NCBI RefSeq assembly: GCF_007004665.1
Contig: NZ_ML660057.1
Coordinates: forward strand, 248,001-312,000
Reading direction: 5' to 3'
Source of the DNA: Denitrobaculum tricleocarpae
GTDB lineage: Bacteria > Pseudomonadota > Alphaproteobacteria > Kiloniellales > Kiloniellaceae
DNA length: 64,000 nucleotides
The notes beneath the pieces were generated by a model that ran no database searches, was not told where the DNA came from, and saw only the letters and a list, made by a program, of their open reading frames with translations. Numbering within the stretch: the first letter of the stretch is position 1; each line of letters starts with the position of its first letter. This document shows positions 19,533 through 29,343 of this stretch, piece after piece. A program made the translations under genes and the position numbers.

Positions 19533-21429
19533 GAAGGATAAAAACTGGTCGATAAACCGGCGTCATCTGCTGGGCGCTTCTGCAGGCGGTGCCCTCTTGG
19601 CCGCTGCCGGCGGCACCGGCATGGTCATGAACAGCCAGCCGGCCCGCGCAGCCGCGGGGAAACACGCGTTGGACCCCGGCGAACTGGACGAATACTACGG
19701 CTTCTGGTCTTCGGGCCAGACGGGCGAGTTGCGTATCCTCGGCGTGCCGTCCATGCGCGAATTCATGCGCATCCCGGTCTTCAATCGCTGCTCGGCCACC
19801 GGCTGGGGGCAAACCAACGAGTCCCTGAAGATTCTGACCGAAGGCCTGCTGCCTGAAACAAAAGAGTATCTCAAGGCCCAGGGCAAGGTCACCTATGACA
19901 ACGGCGACCTTCACCACCCCCATATGTCCTTTACCGACGGTACTTACGACGGCCGCTATATCTTCATGAACGACAAAGCCAACACGCGGGTCGCCCGGGT
20001 CCGCTGCGACGTCATGAAATGCGACAAGATTATCGAGATTCCGAATGCCAGCGATATCCATGGTCTGCGGCCGCAGAAGTACCCGCGCACCGGCTATGTC
20101 TTCGCCAACGGCGAACACGAAACGCCACTGGTGAACGATGGCACGATTCTCGACAGCCCTGAAGACTACGTAAACATCTTCAGCGCGATCGACGGTGACG
20201 AGATGAAAGTCGCCTGGCAGGTTATCGTGAGCGGCAACCTGGACAACTGCGATTGCGACTATCAGGGCAAATACGCCTTCTCGACCAGCTATAATTCCGA
20301 GATGGGCACCAACCTGGCCGAGATGACCGCGAACGAGACCGACCATGCGGTGATCTTCAACATCAAGCGGATCGAAGAAGCGGTCGCCACCGGCGATTTC
20401 CAGACACTCAACGGCGTCCCGGTCGTCGACGGCCGCAAGGGTTCGAAATATACCCGCTACGTCCCGATTCCCAACAGTCCGCACGGCTGTAACGCGGCAC
20501 CCGACAAGAAGCACATCGTGATCAACGGCAAGCTCTCGCCCACCGTCTCGGTGATCGACGTGACCAAGATCGACGCGCTTTTTGAGGAAGACGCCGATCC
20601 GCGGTCCTGCATCGTTGCCGAGCCGCAGTTGGGCCTCGGTCCGCTGCACACCGCCTTCGACGGCAAGGGCAACGCCTTCACGACTCTGTTCCTCGACAGC
20701 CAGGTTGCCAAGTGGAACATCGATAAGGCCATCGAGGCCTATAACGGCAGCGACGTCGATCCCATCATCTCCAAGGTCGATGTCCACTATCAGCCCGGCC
20801 ACAACTCGACCTCCATGGGTGAGACCGCAGAGGCCGACGGGAAGTGGCTGATCTCGATGAACAAGTTCTCCAAGGACCGTTTCCTGAATGTGGGACCGCT
20901 CAAACCGGAGAACGAACAGCTCATCGATATCTCCAGCGATGAGATGAAGGTCGTTCATGACGGCCCGACCTTCGCGGAACCCCATGACAGCATCATCGTT
21001 CACCGTTCCAAAGTGAACCCGGTGGTTGTCTGGGACCGTAACGATCCGACCTTCGCCGATGCCATCAAGCAGGCGGAAGCCGACGGTGTCGATATCGAGT
21101 CCGGTGCCGACGAACCGATCCGGGACGGCAACAAGGTTCGTGTCTACATGACTTCAATTGCGCCAAGCTTCAGCATGGAGAAATTCACGGTGAAGCAAGG
21201 TGACGAGGTCACGATCTACGTCACCAACATGGACGATATCGACGACCTGACCCACGGCTTCTGCATGGCGAACTTCGGTGTCGCCATTGAGGTCGCACCG
21301 CAGGCCACCGCTTCGGTCACCTTCATCGCCGAACGTCCCGGCGTGCATTGGTTCTATTGCCAATGGTTCTGTCATGCCCTGCACATGGAAATGCGCGGAC
21401 GCATGCTTGTGGAACCAAGGGGAGTCTGA
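19525..21429 (+). CDS. nosZ: Nitrous oxide reductase, clade I
   Basis: A 634-residue periplasmic copper enzyme reducing N2O to N2. The Tat signal ([14 protein letters not shown], about residues 11-24) marks the typical clade I enzyme. DLHHPHMS carries CuZ histidines, and the C-terminal cupredoxin holds CuA: C612, C616, H620 and M623 in the motif [12 protein letters not shown]. It overlaps nosR by 8 bp with GAAGGAGGG before the ATG. Confidence 0.97.
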   Translation: MSEKDKNWSINRRHLLGASAGGALLAAAGGTGMVMNSQPARAAAGKHALDPGELDEYYGFWSSGQTGELRILGVPSMREFMRIPVFNRCSATGWGQTNESLKILTEGLLPETKEYLKAQGKVTYDNGDLHHPHMSFTDGTYDGRYIFMNDKANTRVARVRCDVMKCDKIIEIPNASDIHGLRPQKYPRTGYVFANGEHETPLVNDGTILDSPEDYVNIFSAIDGDEMKVAWQVIVSGNLDNCDCDYQGKYAFSTSYNSEMGTNLAEMTANETDHAVIFNIKRIEEAVATGDFQTLNGVPVVDGRKGSKYTRYVPIPNSPHGCNAAPDKKHIVINGKLSPTVSVIDVTKIDALFEEDADPRSCIVAEPQLGLGPLHTAFDGKGNAFTTLFLDSQVAKWNIDKAIEAYNGSDVDPIISKVDVHYQPGHNSTSMGETAEADGKWLISMNKFSKDRFLNVGPLKPENEQLIDISSDEMKVVHDGPTFAEPHDSIIVHRSKVNPVVVWDRNDPTFADAIKQAEADGVDIESGADEPIRDGNKVRVYMTSIAPSFSMEKFTVKQGDEVTIYVTNMDDIDDLTHGFCMANFGVAIEVAPQATASVTFIAERPGVHWFYCQWFCHALHMEMRGRMLVEPRGV

Positions 21430-21431
21430 CC

Positions 21432-22703
21432 ATGAAACGCCCCGGGTTCATTACGGCGCTTTTCCCTGCTCTGCTGCTGTGGCCGCTGGCCTCCGTCGCG
21501 AGTGAATGGGACGTGCCGGCAGAGCCCGGGGCCTTGGCTCACGTTCTGGCGCAGGCTGAAGACGGCGACGTCTTGAAGCTTGCGCCGGGACGCCATTCCG
21601 GCGCCGTCGTGATCGATAAGGCGCTCACTCTGGAGGGCAATGGCGCAGCAGTGATCGACGGCCTCGGTGAAGGCAGCGTCATCAGCGTGACCGTCCCGGG
21701 CGTCGTGGTCCGCGGCCTGACGATCGAAGGCTCCGGCTCATCCCACCAGACCATCGACTCCGGCGTTACGCTTGGCAAGAAAGCCACCGGCGCCATCGTC
21801 GAGAACAACCGGCTGATCGGCAATCTTTACGGGGTCAACATCCACGGCGCGAAAGACTCCCTGGTGGCCAACAACTTCATCGAAGGCCGCCGCGACCACC
21901 GCGTCAACGACCGGGGCAACGGCGTTTACGTCTGGAATGCGCCGGGCGCAAGGGTCGAAGGCAACGACGTCCGCTGGGGCCGCGACGGCATCTTCGTGAA
22001 CACCTCGAAAAAGAACTCCTTCAAGAACAATCAATTCCGGGAACTGCGCTTCGCCGTCCACTACATGCACGCCGACGACAGCGAAGTCATCGGCAATGTC
22101 TCGATCGGCAATGACCTTGGCTACGCGGTGATGTTCTCCAAGCGTGTCCGGATCATCGGCAACATCTCCATCGGCGACGCCGATCACGGCGTCATGCTCA
22201 ACTACGCCAACAGCTCGGAAGTCAGGGGCAATCTCGTGCGCGACGGAGGCAACCGTTGCACCTTCCTCTACAACGCCCACAAAAACCTGATTTCCGGCAA
22301 CCGCTTCGAGCGCTGCGCGACCGGTATTCACTTCACCGCGGGATCGGAGCGCAATGAAATCAGCGGCAACGCCTTTATCGGCAACCGCACACAGGTCAAG
22401 TACGTCGGCTCACGCTGGGTCGACTGGTCGGCCAACGGCCTGGGGAATTATTGGAGCGACTTCGCCGCCTACGACATCAACGGTGACGGCATCGCCGATA
22501 CACCCTACCGGCCCAACGACAGCATGGACCATATCCTCTGGACCCAGCCTGCGGCCAAACTGCTGCTTGGGGCTCCGGCCGTGCAGCTCGTCCGTTGGTC
22601 TCAATCCGCCTTTCCCGCACTGCTGCCCGGCGGCGTCTACGACAGCCGCCCCATGATGCAGCCGGTGGAAATCGAAATCCCAGCCCTGGGAGATTCCTCA
22701 TGA
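21432..22703 (+). CDS. nosD: NosD, periplasmic copper-site maturation factor
   Basis: A 423-residue right-handed beta-helix protein with a signal peptide (cleavage near SVAS-E). Repeated turns such as ANNFIEG, VEGNDVRWGRDGIF and EVIGNVSIGND are parallel beta-helix (PbH1/CASH) repeats. With NosF and NosY it assembles the CuZ sulfide centre of NosZ. The frame opens upstream inside nosZ; the ATG at 21432, just after the nosZ stop, is the start. Confidence 0.93.
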   Translation: MKRPGFITALFPALLLWPLASVASEWDVPAEPGALAHVLAQAEDGDVLKLAPGRHSGAVVIDKALTLEGNGAAVIDGLGEGSVISVTVPGVVVRGLTIEGSGSSHQTIDSGVTLGKKATGAIVENNRLIGNLYGVNIHGAKDSLVANNFIEGRRDHRVNDRGNGVYVWNAPGARVEGNDVRWGRDGIFVNTSKKNSFKNNQFRELRFAVHYMHADDSEVIGNVSIGNDLGYAVMFSKRVRIIGNISIGDADHGVMLNYANSSEVRGNLVRDGGNRCTFLYNAHKNLISGNRFERCATGIHFTAGSERNEISGNAFIGNRTQVKYVGSRWVDWSANGLGNYWSDFAAYDINGDGIADTPYRPNDSMDHILWTQPAAKLLLGAPAVQLVRWSQSAFPALLPGGVYDSRPMMQPVEIEIPALGDSS

Positions 22704-23617
22704 CAGAAAATACCGCAAGCAGCGCTCCCGTTCTGATCGTCGAGAAGCTGTGTAAAAGCCACGGCGCCACGGAGGTGCTTCACGAGGTCACTCTCGCACT
22801 GCGGCCCGGTGAGCGGGTCGCCCTGTTGGGCCACAACGGCGCAGGCAAAACCACGCTCATGAAGCAGATACTGGGATTGAGCACGCCAAACGCAGGCGAA
22901 ATCACCATCGCGGGCGCCCGCCCCGGTTCCGACGCCGCCAGGAAAGCGGTGGCTTATCTGCCCGAGGCGGTCGCCTTCCACCGCGCGCTGAGCGGCCGTG
23001 AGCAACTCTCCCTCTTCGCCAGGCTGGCCGGCGAGCCGCGCAAAGTCGTCGCCCCTCTCCTGGACCGGGTCGGGCTTGCGGATGCGGCCGACCGGCGCAT
23101 CGGAACCTGGTCGAAGGGCATGCGCCAGCGCCTGGGACTGGCGCAGGTGCTGCTGGGGCGTCCGAGCGTTGCGCTGCTCGACGAACCGGCCAGCGGCCTC
23201 GATCCGATCTCACGTCACGAACTTTACAGCATCATTGACGAGATGGCCGCCCAGGGCACGGCCCTGCTGATCTCCTCCCACGCGCTCACCGAAGTAGAGG
23301 CCCGCACCGACCGGATCGCCATCCTGCGCAAAGGCGAACTGGTTGCAGACGACACTCTGGCACGGCTCAGCAAGCGGGCCGGCCTGCCGATCCGTTTGAA
23401 GCTGACCGCCAAGGACAACGATGCCACCGAGCTGCATGCGGAACTCGGCGGCCAGAGGCTCAACGGCGCGTCGGTCGAACTCTTTTGCCAGCCGGACGAA
23501 AAAATGGAGCGCCTGGCGCGGATCGCCGCCCTCGGCGACCTTGTGACCGATGTCGAGATGTCTCCGCCGAGCCTCGAAGACCTCTATCGGCGCTTTTCCG
23601 GGGAGGAGCAGCCATGA
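22700..23617 (+). CDS. nosF: NosF, ABC transporter ATPase
   Basis: A 305-residue ABC ATPase of the NosDFY complex. Walker A GHNGAGKTTLM, the signature WSKGMRQRLG, Walker B VALLDEPASGLDP and a switch histidine in LLISSHALTE are all intact. The ATG at 22700 overlaps the nosD stop (ATGA); the longer frame upstream is inside nosD. It powers sulfur-species export or conformational work for CuZ assembly. Confidence 0.93.
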   Translation: MTENTASSAPVLIVEKLCKSHGATEVLHEVTLALRPGERVALLGHNGAGKTTLMKQILGLSTPNAGEITIAGARPGSDAARKAVAYLPEAVAFHRALSGREQLSLFARLAGEPRKVVAPLLDRVGLADAADRRIGTWSKGMRQRLGLAQVLLGRPSVALLDEPASGLDPISRHELYSIIDEMAAQGTALLISSHALTEVEARTDRIAILRKGELVADDTLARLSKRAGLPIRLKLTAKDNDATELHAELGGQRLNGASVELFCQPDEKMERLARIAALGDLVTDVEMSPPSLEDLYRRFSGEEQP

Positions 23618-24438
23618 TAACCCGCGTTCTCGCCATCGCCTCGACAGAACTCCGGATTGCTCGGCGAAATCTCTGGGTGCTGACGGCGAGTCTGATCATG
23701 ATGCTCTTTGCCCTGGCGCTGACCTTTGCCGGTGCCGCGCCGACCGGTGCCCTGGGCGTCGACCTGCTGACCGTCTCGGTCGCTTCCATGACCACGCTTT
23801 CGGTTTATCTGGCCCCCCTGCTCGCGCTCATGATGGCCTTCGACGCAATCGCGGGCGAAGTGGAGCGAGGCGGGCTCGCCCTCATCCTGACCTATCCGGT
23901 TTCGCGGGGCGAAGTCCTGCTCGGCAAGTTCCTGGCCCACCTGAGCGCCCTCGCCTTCGCCATGACCCTCGGTTTCGGCACCGCCGGCGCAGCTGCGGCC
24001 CTGACGGGCGGCGCAGGCAGCGAGAGCCTGCTGGCGCTGGCGCGGCTGATCGGAACATCGATCCTGCTGGGCGGGGCCTTCCTGGCCCTGGGTTATCTGG
24101 TCTCGGCACTGGCGGGAAGCGCCACTGCCGCGGCGGGTCTCGCCGCCGGGCTCTGGCTGCTGTTCGTGGTCCTCTACGACCTCAGCCTTCTGGGCGCGAT
24201 TGTCTTTGACGACGGCGGCTTCTTCACCCGCAGCGTCTTTCCCTGGCTCTTAGCCCTCAATCCGGCGGATGCCTTCCGGCTATGGAACGTGTCCGGCGCC
24301 GAGGGCGTTGCCCTGGCGACCGGTATGACGGGCGCCGCTGATGCCCTTCCCGCCTGGGTCGCACCGGCATCGCTAATGCTCTGGCCGCCGCTGGCCCTCT
24401 TCATGGCGCGCGGCGCATTCGGGAGAGTCGAACCATGA
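23614..24438 (+). CDS. nosY: NosY, ABC transporter permease
   Basis: A 274-residue membrane protein with about six spans, the membrane partner of NosF. The N-terminus VLAIASTELRIARRNLWVL and the segment GLALILTYPVSRGEVLLGKF are typical of NosY/ABC-2 permeases. The ATG at 23614 overlaps the nosF stop (ATGA) and is preceded by GGGAGGAG. Confidence 0.93.
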   Translation: MITRVLAIASTELRIARRNLWVLTASLIMMLFALALTFAGAAPTGALGVDLLTVSVASMTTLSVYLAPLLALMMAFDAIAGEVERGGLALILTYPVSRGEVLLGKFLAHLSALAFAMTLGFGTAGAAAALTGGAGSESLLALARLIGTSILLGGAFLALGYLVSALAGSATAAAGLAAGLWLLFVVLYDLSLLGAIVFDDGGFFTRSVFPWLLALNPADAFRLWNVSGAEGVALATGMTGAADALPAWVAPASLMLWPPLALFMARGAFGRVEP

Positions 24439-24998
24439 GACGGCATCTTCTTCTTTCACTCCTTCTCGCACCGCTCGCCCTGACGGCCTGCCGCGAAGAA
24501 ATCGTCGAGCTTCCCGACCCCGTTCCGCTGACCGAAACAGCCCTCAGCTACTATTGCCAGATGTGGATCGCCGATCACGGCGGACCGAAGGCCCAGATTC
24601 ACCTGGAAGGCATGCCCGGACCGATCTTCTTCGCCCAGGTCCGCGATGCCGTTGCCTATCTGCGCAGTCCGGAACGCGACGCACCGGTGATCGCCGTCTA
24701 TGTCAGCGATATGGAGAAGGCGAAAAGCTGGGACGAACCCGGTCCCACCAACTGGGTTGCCGCCAAAGCCGCGTCCTTCGTGGTCGGCGCGGACGTGAAA
24801 GGCGGAATGGGTGCCCCTGAAATCGCGCCTTTCGGCACCCTGGCCGCCGCTAAGCGTTTCGCGGAAGATCGCGGCGGCAACGTTATGTCGCTGGAGGAGA
24901 TTCCCAGCGAGGTCGTCCTGGCGCCGGTCGACCTGGATCTCCCCGGCGAGAGTCATCAGACGGTCGAAAACCCGGAACCGCGAGAGACGACGCAATGA
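24435..24998 (+). CDS. nosL: NosL, copper chaperone lipoprotein
   Basis: A 187-residue lipoprotein: the lipobox LTAC places the acylated Cys at residue 19. NosL delivers Cu(I) to the NosZ maturation machinery in the periplasm. The CQMWIADHGGPKAQI segment matches the metal-binding region of the family. It is coupled to nosY and nosX by ATGA overlaps. Confidence 0.93.
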   Translation: MRRHLLLSLLLAPLALTACREEIVELPDPVPLTETALSYYCQMWIADHGGPKAQIHLEGMPGPIFFAQVRDAVAYLRSPERDAPVIAVYVSDMEKAKSWDEPGPTNWVAAKAASFVVGADVKGGMGAPEIAPFGTLAAAKRFAEDRGGNVMSLEEIPSEVVLAPVDLDLPGESHQTVENPEPRETTQ

Positions 24999-25960
24999 CG
25001 GCAAGACTCTCCCGCCGCCGCTTTATCAGCGTTTCCGCGGCCCTGGCGGTTCTGCCGTCATCAACCCTGGCGACCGCACCAGCCGCCCGCTGGCGAGGTT
25101 CGGCCCTGGGCGCGAAAGCCTCAATGTCGCTCGTAGGCGTGGAGGAGACCGCCGCCACAGATGTCTTCACCGCGGTGCAGGCGGAAGTTGCCCGGCTCGA
25201 GAGAATCTTCAGTCTCTACCGGCCGGACTCTGCCCTGGTCCGCCTCAACACTAAGGGACATTTGGAGAGCCCGCCGCCCGAACTTCTGGAACTCATCAGC
25301 CTGTCGGACAGTCTCCACCGCTCAACGGAGGGGGCCTTCGATCCGACGGTCCAGCCGCTCTGGCAGCTCTACGCCGCGCGCGCATCGAAGGGTGAAACCC
25401 CGAGCGCGCGCGAAATCGGTGAGGTTCGGCGACGCACCGGCTGGACGGCTCTGCGTTACGACTCGAAGGCCGTCTCCTTCACACGCGAGGGCATGGCCTT
25501 GACCTTCAATGGGATCGCACAGGGCTATATCGCCGACAAGGTGGCCGATCTATTGCGCGCGCGCGGATTGAGCAACGTTCTGGTCGAAATGGGCGAGATC
25601 TGCGCTCTGGGCCGGAACGCGCATGGCAATGCCTGGCGGGCGGGAGTCGCGACGCCGGACAACAGAATTATCCGGCGGCTTTCGCTTGAAAACCGTGCCC
25701 TTGCAACCTCGGCGCCGCGAGGCACGCTGCTCGATGCCGGAAACACTGTCGGGCATATTCTCGATCCGCGCAGCGGCGGCCTCGCCAGGACTTGGGCAGT
25801 GGTCTCCGTCTCCGCGGAGCGGGCCGCCATGGCGGATGGCCTCTCGACGGCTTTTTGCCTGCTGCCGCGCGCGGCAATCGAGAGGGTGTTGCCGTTGTAT
25901 GCCTCGGCGTCCCTGGAAGTTCTCGCCTCATCTGAAAATAACGGAAGGGATGATAGATGA
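24995..25960 (+). CDS. nosX: NosX, ApbE-type FAD:protein FMN transferase
   Basis: A 321-residue periplasmic enzyme with a Tat-like signal (SRRRFISVSAALAVL). The ApbE fold is shown by LYRPDSALVRLN, NGIAQGYIADKV and the metal-site stretch NTVGHILDPRSG. It attaches FMN to the SGATVT threonine of NosR, seen in this operon. Overlap with nosL (ATGA) and with the cytochrome gene (ATGA) marks it as an integral operon member. Confidence 0.92.
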   Translation: MTARLSRRRFISVSAALAVLPSSTLATAPAARWRGSALGAKASMSLVGVEETAATDVFTAVQAEVARLERIFSLYRPDSALVRLNTKGHLESPPPELLELISLSDSLHRSTEGAFDPTVQPLWQLYAARASKGETPSAREIGEVRRRTGWTALRYDSKAVSFTREGMALTFNGIAQGYIADKVADLLRARGLSNVLVEMGEICALGRNAHGNAWRAGVATPDNRIIRRLSLENRALATSAPRGTLLDAGNTVGHILDPRSGGLARTWAVVSVSAERAAMADGLSTAFCLLPRAAIERVLPLYASASLEVLASSENNGRDDR

Positions 25961-26340
25961 AGATACGGAGAACCGCCGTCCTGGCGGCCCTGGTCGCTGC
26001 CTTGTCGGCTCCGGCCTTCGCCGACGGCGATGTCGATAAGGGCAAAAAAGTCTTCAACAAATGCAAAGCCTGCCACGCGGTTGGCGAAGGCGCGAAGAAT
26101 AAAGTGGGGCCGCAGCTCAACGGCATCATCGGCGCGGAAATCGCATCGGTCGAAGGCTACAGGTATTCCAAGGCCTTTCTGGCCAGGAAGGAAGAAGGTC
26201 TGGTCTGGAACGACGCGGAGCTCGACGCTTACCTGCTGAAACCAAAAGACCACACCCCCGGCACCAAGATGAGTTTTGTCGGACTGCGTAAGGCAGAAGA
26301 CCGGGTCAACGTCATCGCCTATCTCAAGACTTACGAATAG
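25957..26340 (+). CDS. Periplasmic class I c-type cytochrome
   Basis: A 127-residue cytochrome with a signal peptide (cleavage after FA, residue 22), heme motif C36-KA-C39-H40 and probable axial Met105 in PGTKMSFVG. It resembles cytochromes c2/c550, which deliver electrons from the bc1 complex to nitrite, NO and N2O reductases. It is the last gene of the nos operon, overlapping nosX by 4 bp and followed by a terminator, so donation to NosZ is a reasonable inference. Confidence 0.88.
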   Translation: MKIRRTAVLAALVAALSAPAFADGDVDKGKKVFNKCKACHAVGEGAKNKVGPQLNGIIGAEIASVEGYRYSKAFLARKEEGLVWNDAELDAYLLKPKDHTPGTKMSFVGLRKAEDRVNVIAYLKTYE

Positions 26341-26363
26341 ACCTTCAACAGGTCATGGAAACA

Positions 26364-26401
26364 TCCGGCCGGGATTGCAGATGCGATCCCGACCGGTTTT
26401 T
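26364..26401 (+). terminator. Intrinsic terminator of nos operon
   Basis: CCGGCCGGGAT and ATCCCGACCGG form a stem with one mismatch around a 10-base loop, followed by TTTTT. It lies 24 bp after the cytochrome stop codon and separates the nos and nor units. Confidence 0.85.
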
Positions 26402-26475
26402 GCGTGCGCTTTGCCTGCACAGCGCCCGATACTCCAGTCTGTTGAAGCGTCTCTCCGAGATTCCCCGTCTCCCTC

Positions 26476-26489
26476 TTGACTTTCGTTAA
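26476..26489. promoter_or_regulatory. DNR/NNR-type box upstream of norC
   Basis: TTGAC-TTTC-GTTAA, identical in 17 bases to the nirE/nnrS site. It is centred about 71 bp before the norC ATG, nearly the same spacing as at the nir and nnrS starts, so promoter geometry is conserved. Confidence 0.75.
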
Positions 26490-26553
26490 GGCTCTCCAAC
26501 GCCCGCTCCGCCATTCTCCCCACACTGTAAACGACTCCAAAAAGGGGAGCGCG

Positions 26554-27006
26554 ATGCGCGAAGTCATGACCAAGTCCATGGCCCGGAACATATTTTATGG
26601 AGGGTCGTTATTCTTCATTGTCATCTTCGTGGGTCTGGCGATCCACAGTCACATCTATATCGTCGAGACGTCGACCAATAAGGCGACCTTGACCGCCAGC
26701 GTTGAGCGCGGAAAGCGCATCTGGGAAGAGAAGGCCTGCGTCAACTGCCACACGATTCTTGGCGAAGGTGCTTACTACGCTCCCGAACTGGGGAACGTGA
26801 TGACACGCTGGGGTGTCGTTGACGACCCCGAAGCCGCGTTCGATGTCATGAAGTCGTGGATGGATGCACAGCCCACCGGTGTCGAGGGGCGGCGCCAGAT
26901 GCCGCAATTCCACCTGACCGATGAAGAGGTCCGCAATCTCACGGACTTCCTGCTTTGGACCAATACGATCCGCACGCAGGAATGGCCACCGAACGACGCG
27001 GGCTAG
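26554..27006 (+). CDS. norC: Nitric oxide reductase cytochrome c subunit
   Basis: A 150-residue membrane-anchored cytochrome of cNOR. One N-terminal span (about 13-33) is followed by C62-VN-C65-H66 and the conserved GEGAYYAPELGNVM stretch; the axial methionine lies in RRQMPQF. It passes electrons from periplasmic cytochromes to NorB. The frame opens at 26476 over the regulatory box; the ATG at 26554 behind GGGGAG is the start. Confidence 0.96.
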   Translation: MREVMTKSMARNIFYGGSLFFIVIFVGLAIHSHIYIVETSTNKATLTASVERGKRIWEEKACVNCHTILGEGAYYAPELGNVMTRWGVVDDPEAAFDVMKSWMDAQPTGVEGRRQMPQFHLTDEEVRNLTDFLLWTNTIRTQEWPPNDAG

Positions 27007-27117
27007 AGCCTGATCGTTTTACTTTGAAATCAAAGTCAAACGTGAATCAGCCTCTCATCATATCAGTTGGAGAGCGATTCACGCCCTTGATTGCAGAAAT
27101 CAAGAACGACCGCTCTC
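27005..27117. repeat. Pair of palindromic repeats in norC-norB spacer
   Basis: Two imperfect palindromes stand side by side. In 27005-27055, AGAGCCTGAT pairs with ATCAGCCTCT around CTTTGA/TCAAAG. In 27070-27117, GAGAGCG pairs with CGCTCTC around TTGATT/AAATCAA. The second shares the AGAGCG-TTCAC core with the element at 7645-7708. Neither has a T-tract, and norB must be cotranscribed, so processing or mRNA stability is more likely than termination. Confidence 0.6.
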
Positions 27118-27133
27118 TAAGGAGACTCACCCA

Positions 27134-28507
27134 ATGAAATATCAAACCCAAAAAATTGCGCAGGCCTACTTCCTGGTCGCAATGGCGCTCTTCGCGATCC
27201 AGGTTAGCGGCGGACTGCTGGCCGGCTGGATTTACATCTCGCCCAACACCCTGAGCGAACTGCTGCCCTTCAACATCGTACGGATGTTGCACACCAACAG
27301 CCTGGTGGTCTGGTTGCTTCTCGGCTTCATGGGCGCGGCCTATTTCCTGATACCGGAAGAGTCCGAACAGGAAATTCACTCGCCCTTCCTGGCCTATCTG
27401 ACCCTCATCATCATGGTGGTCGGCACCCTGGGCGTCGTCGTGACCTACATCTTCAATCTCTTCGAAGGTAACGCCATTCTCGGTCAGGAGGGACGGGAAT
27501 TCCTCGAGCAACCGCTCTGGGTCAAGGCCGGGATCGTCGTCGCCGCGCTGATCTTCCTCTACAACGTCAGTATGACGCTCCTGAAGGGTAAGAAGACCGC
27601 GATCAGCAGCGTGCTGCTGATCGGTCTCTGGGGTCTGGCGCTGCTCTTCCTCTTCGCCTTCTACAATCCCGCCAACCTGGCGCTCGACAAGAAGTACTGG
27701 TGGTACGTGATCCATCTTTGGGTCGAAGGCGTCTGGGAACTGATCATGGCCTCCATCCTGGCCTTCCTGATGCTGAAGCTTACGGGCGTCGATCGTGAGA
27801 TCGTCGAGAAGTGGCTCTATGTCATCGTCGCCACGGCGCTTTTCAGCGGTATCCTCGGCACCGGTCACCACTACTACTGGATCGGCACGCCCGGATACTG
27901 GCAGTGGATCGGCTCGATCTTCTCAACACTCGAAGTCGTTCCTTTCTTCGGCATGATGGCGTTCGCGTTCGTCATGGTGTGGAAAGGCCAGCGCGATCAT
28001 CCCAACAAAGCCGCTCTCTTGTGGGCGCTCGGCTGCGCCGTTCTGGCCTTCTTCGGGGCCGGAGTCTGGGGCTTCATGCACACACTGCATGGTGTCAACT
28101 ACTACTCCCACGGCACGCAGATCACGGCGGCGCACGGGCACCTTGCCTTCTTCGGAGCCTATGTCGCCCTGAACCTGGCAATCTTCACCTATGCCTTCCC
28201 GATCCTGAAAAACCGCGATCCCTATAACCAGGTGCTGAACATGGCGTCCTTCTGGCTGATGGCCGGTGGCATGACCTTCATGACCTTTGTCCTCACCTTC
28301 GCAGGGGTCGTCCAAACTCACCTGCAGCGGGTCATGGGCGAGAACTTCATGGACGTTCAAGATCAAATCGAGATCTTCTACATCATGCGCTTCGGCTCAG
28401 GCATCGCTGTCGTCCTTGGGGCTCTGCTCTTCATCTACGCTGTCCTCGCGCCGCGCAAAGAAGTGATCGAGCCTGGACATATGCAACAGCGCGCTGCCGC
28501 GGAGTAA
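27134..28507 (+). CDS. norB: Nitric oxide reductase catalytic subunit
   Basis: A 457-residue haem-copper-oxidase-type membrane protein with 12 predicted spans. HTNSLVVWLLLGFMGA carries a low-spin haem ligand, WWYVIHLWVEGVWE the FeB histidine and glutamate environment, and GTGHHYYWIG the adjacent FeB histidines. It reduces two NO to N2O. AGGAG lies 10 bp before the ATG, and norC lies 127 bp upstream across palindromic repeats. Confidence 0.97.
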   Translation: MKYQTQKIAQAYFLVAMALFAIQVSGGLLAGWIYISPNTLSELLPFNIVRMLHTNSLVVWLLLGFMGAAYFLIPEESEQEIHSPFLAYLTLIIMVVGTLGVVVTYIFNLFEGNAILGQEGREFLEQPLWVKAGIVVAALIFLYNVSMTLLKGKKTAISSVLLIGLWGLALLFLFAFYNPANLALDKKYWWYVIHLWVEGVWELIMASILAFLMLKLTGVDREIVEKWLYVIVATALFSGILGTGHHYYWIGTPGYWQWIGSIFSTLEVVPFFGMMAFAFVMVWKGQRDHPNKAALLWALGCAVLAFFGAGVWGFMHTLHGVNYYSHGTQITAAHGHLAFFGAYVALNLAIFTYAFPILKNRDPYNQVLNMASFWLMAGGMTFMTFVLTFAGVVQTHLQRVMGENFMDVQDQIEIFYIMRFGSGIAVVLGALLFIYAVLAPRKEVIEPGHMQQRAAAE

Positions 28508-28512
28508 AGGCA

Positions 28513-29334
28513 ATGGAAGGATCCATGGTCATGGAAGGGTCCATAAAAAAGGAGGGGGCAGCCGCCCCCTTCTATCTCCCCCAGAGCGATGAATGCGAGA
28601 TTTTCGCTGCCGCGCACAGCAATGGCCTGCCGCTCTTGCTCAAGGGACCAACCGGGTGCGGTAAAACACGTTTCGTGGCGCACATGGCCGCGCAGCTTAA
28701 CCGCCCGCTCTATACGGTCGCCTGTCACGACGACCTCTCCGCCGCCGACCTGATCGGACGCTATCTGCTGAAAGGCGGCGAAACCGTCTGGGCGGATGGC
28801 CCCCTCACCCGCGCGGTCCGGGCCGGGGCGCTCTGCTATCTGGACGAAGTCGTCGAAGCGCGCAAAGACGTCACCGTCGTACTCCACCCTCTGACCGACG
28901 ACCGGCGGATTCTGCCGATCGACCGCACCGGTGAGGAGCTTGTGGCCGCGCCGGAGTTCATGCTGATCGCGTCCTACAACCCCGGCTACCAGAATATTTT
29001 AAAAACCCTGAAGCCCTCGACGCGGCAACGCTTCCTGTCGATTGAATTCGACTTCCCGGCGCCCGAGCAGGAAACCGCAATCGTCGCGACAGAGAGTGGT
29101 CTCTCCGCCGACCGCGTTGCGCCTCTGGTGCGCCTGGCCGGAAAGCTCCGGGGTCTCAGAGGCCAGGATCTGGAGGAAGGCGTCTCGACCCGCCTGCTCG
29201 TTTACTGCGCAACCCTGATCCATCAGGGCATGCCTGTGGAACGGGCGATCCTGGCAGCCATGATTGAACCCCTAACAGATGATGAGGATGTAAAACGCGG
29301 ACTCCTGGATCTGGTCACCGCTGTCTTTGGGTGA
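28513..29334 (+). CDS. norQ: NorQ, MoxR-type AAA+ ATPase for NOR activation
   Basis: A 273-residue AAA+ protein of the NorQ/CbbQ group. Walker A is GPTGCGKT (residues 45-52) and Walker B lies in LCYLDEVVEA. With NorD it inserts the non-haem iron into NorB. The N-terminus holds a short duplication: ATGGAAGG occurs twice within 25 bp, offering three in-frame ATGs (28513, 28525, 28531). The first is chosen for its AAAGG, but the start could be any of these. Confidence 0.92.
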   Translation: MEGSMVMEGSIKKEGAAAPFYLPQSDECEIFAAAHSNGLPLLLKGPTGCGKTRFVAHMAAQLNRPLYTVACHDDLSAADLIGRYLLKGGETVWADGPLTRAVRAGALCYLDEVVEARKDVTVVLHPLTDDRRILPIDRTGEELVAAPEFMLIASYNPGYQNILKTLKPSTRQRFLSIEFDFPAPEQETAIVATESGLSADRVAPLVRLAGKLRGLRGQDLEEGVSTRLLVYCATLIHQGMPVERAILAAMIEPLTDDEDVKRGLLDLVTAVFG

Positions 29335-29343
29335 GGTACAGCG

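Noticed and set aside
27005-27117. Terminator between norC and norB
   Set aside because: The palindromes lack a T-tract, and norB has no box of its own, so cotranscription is more likely.
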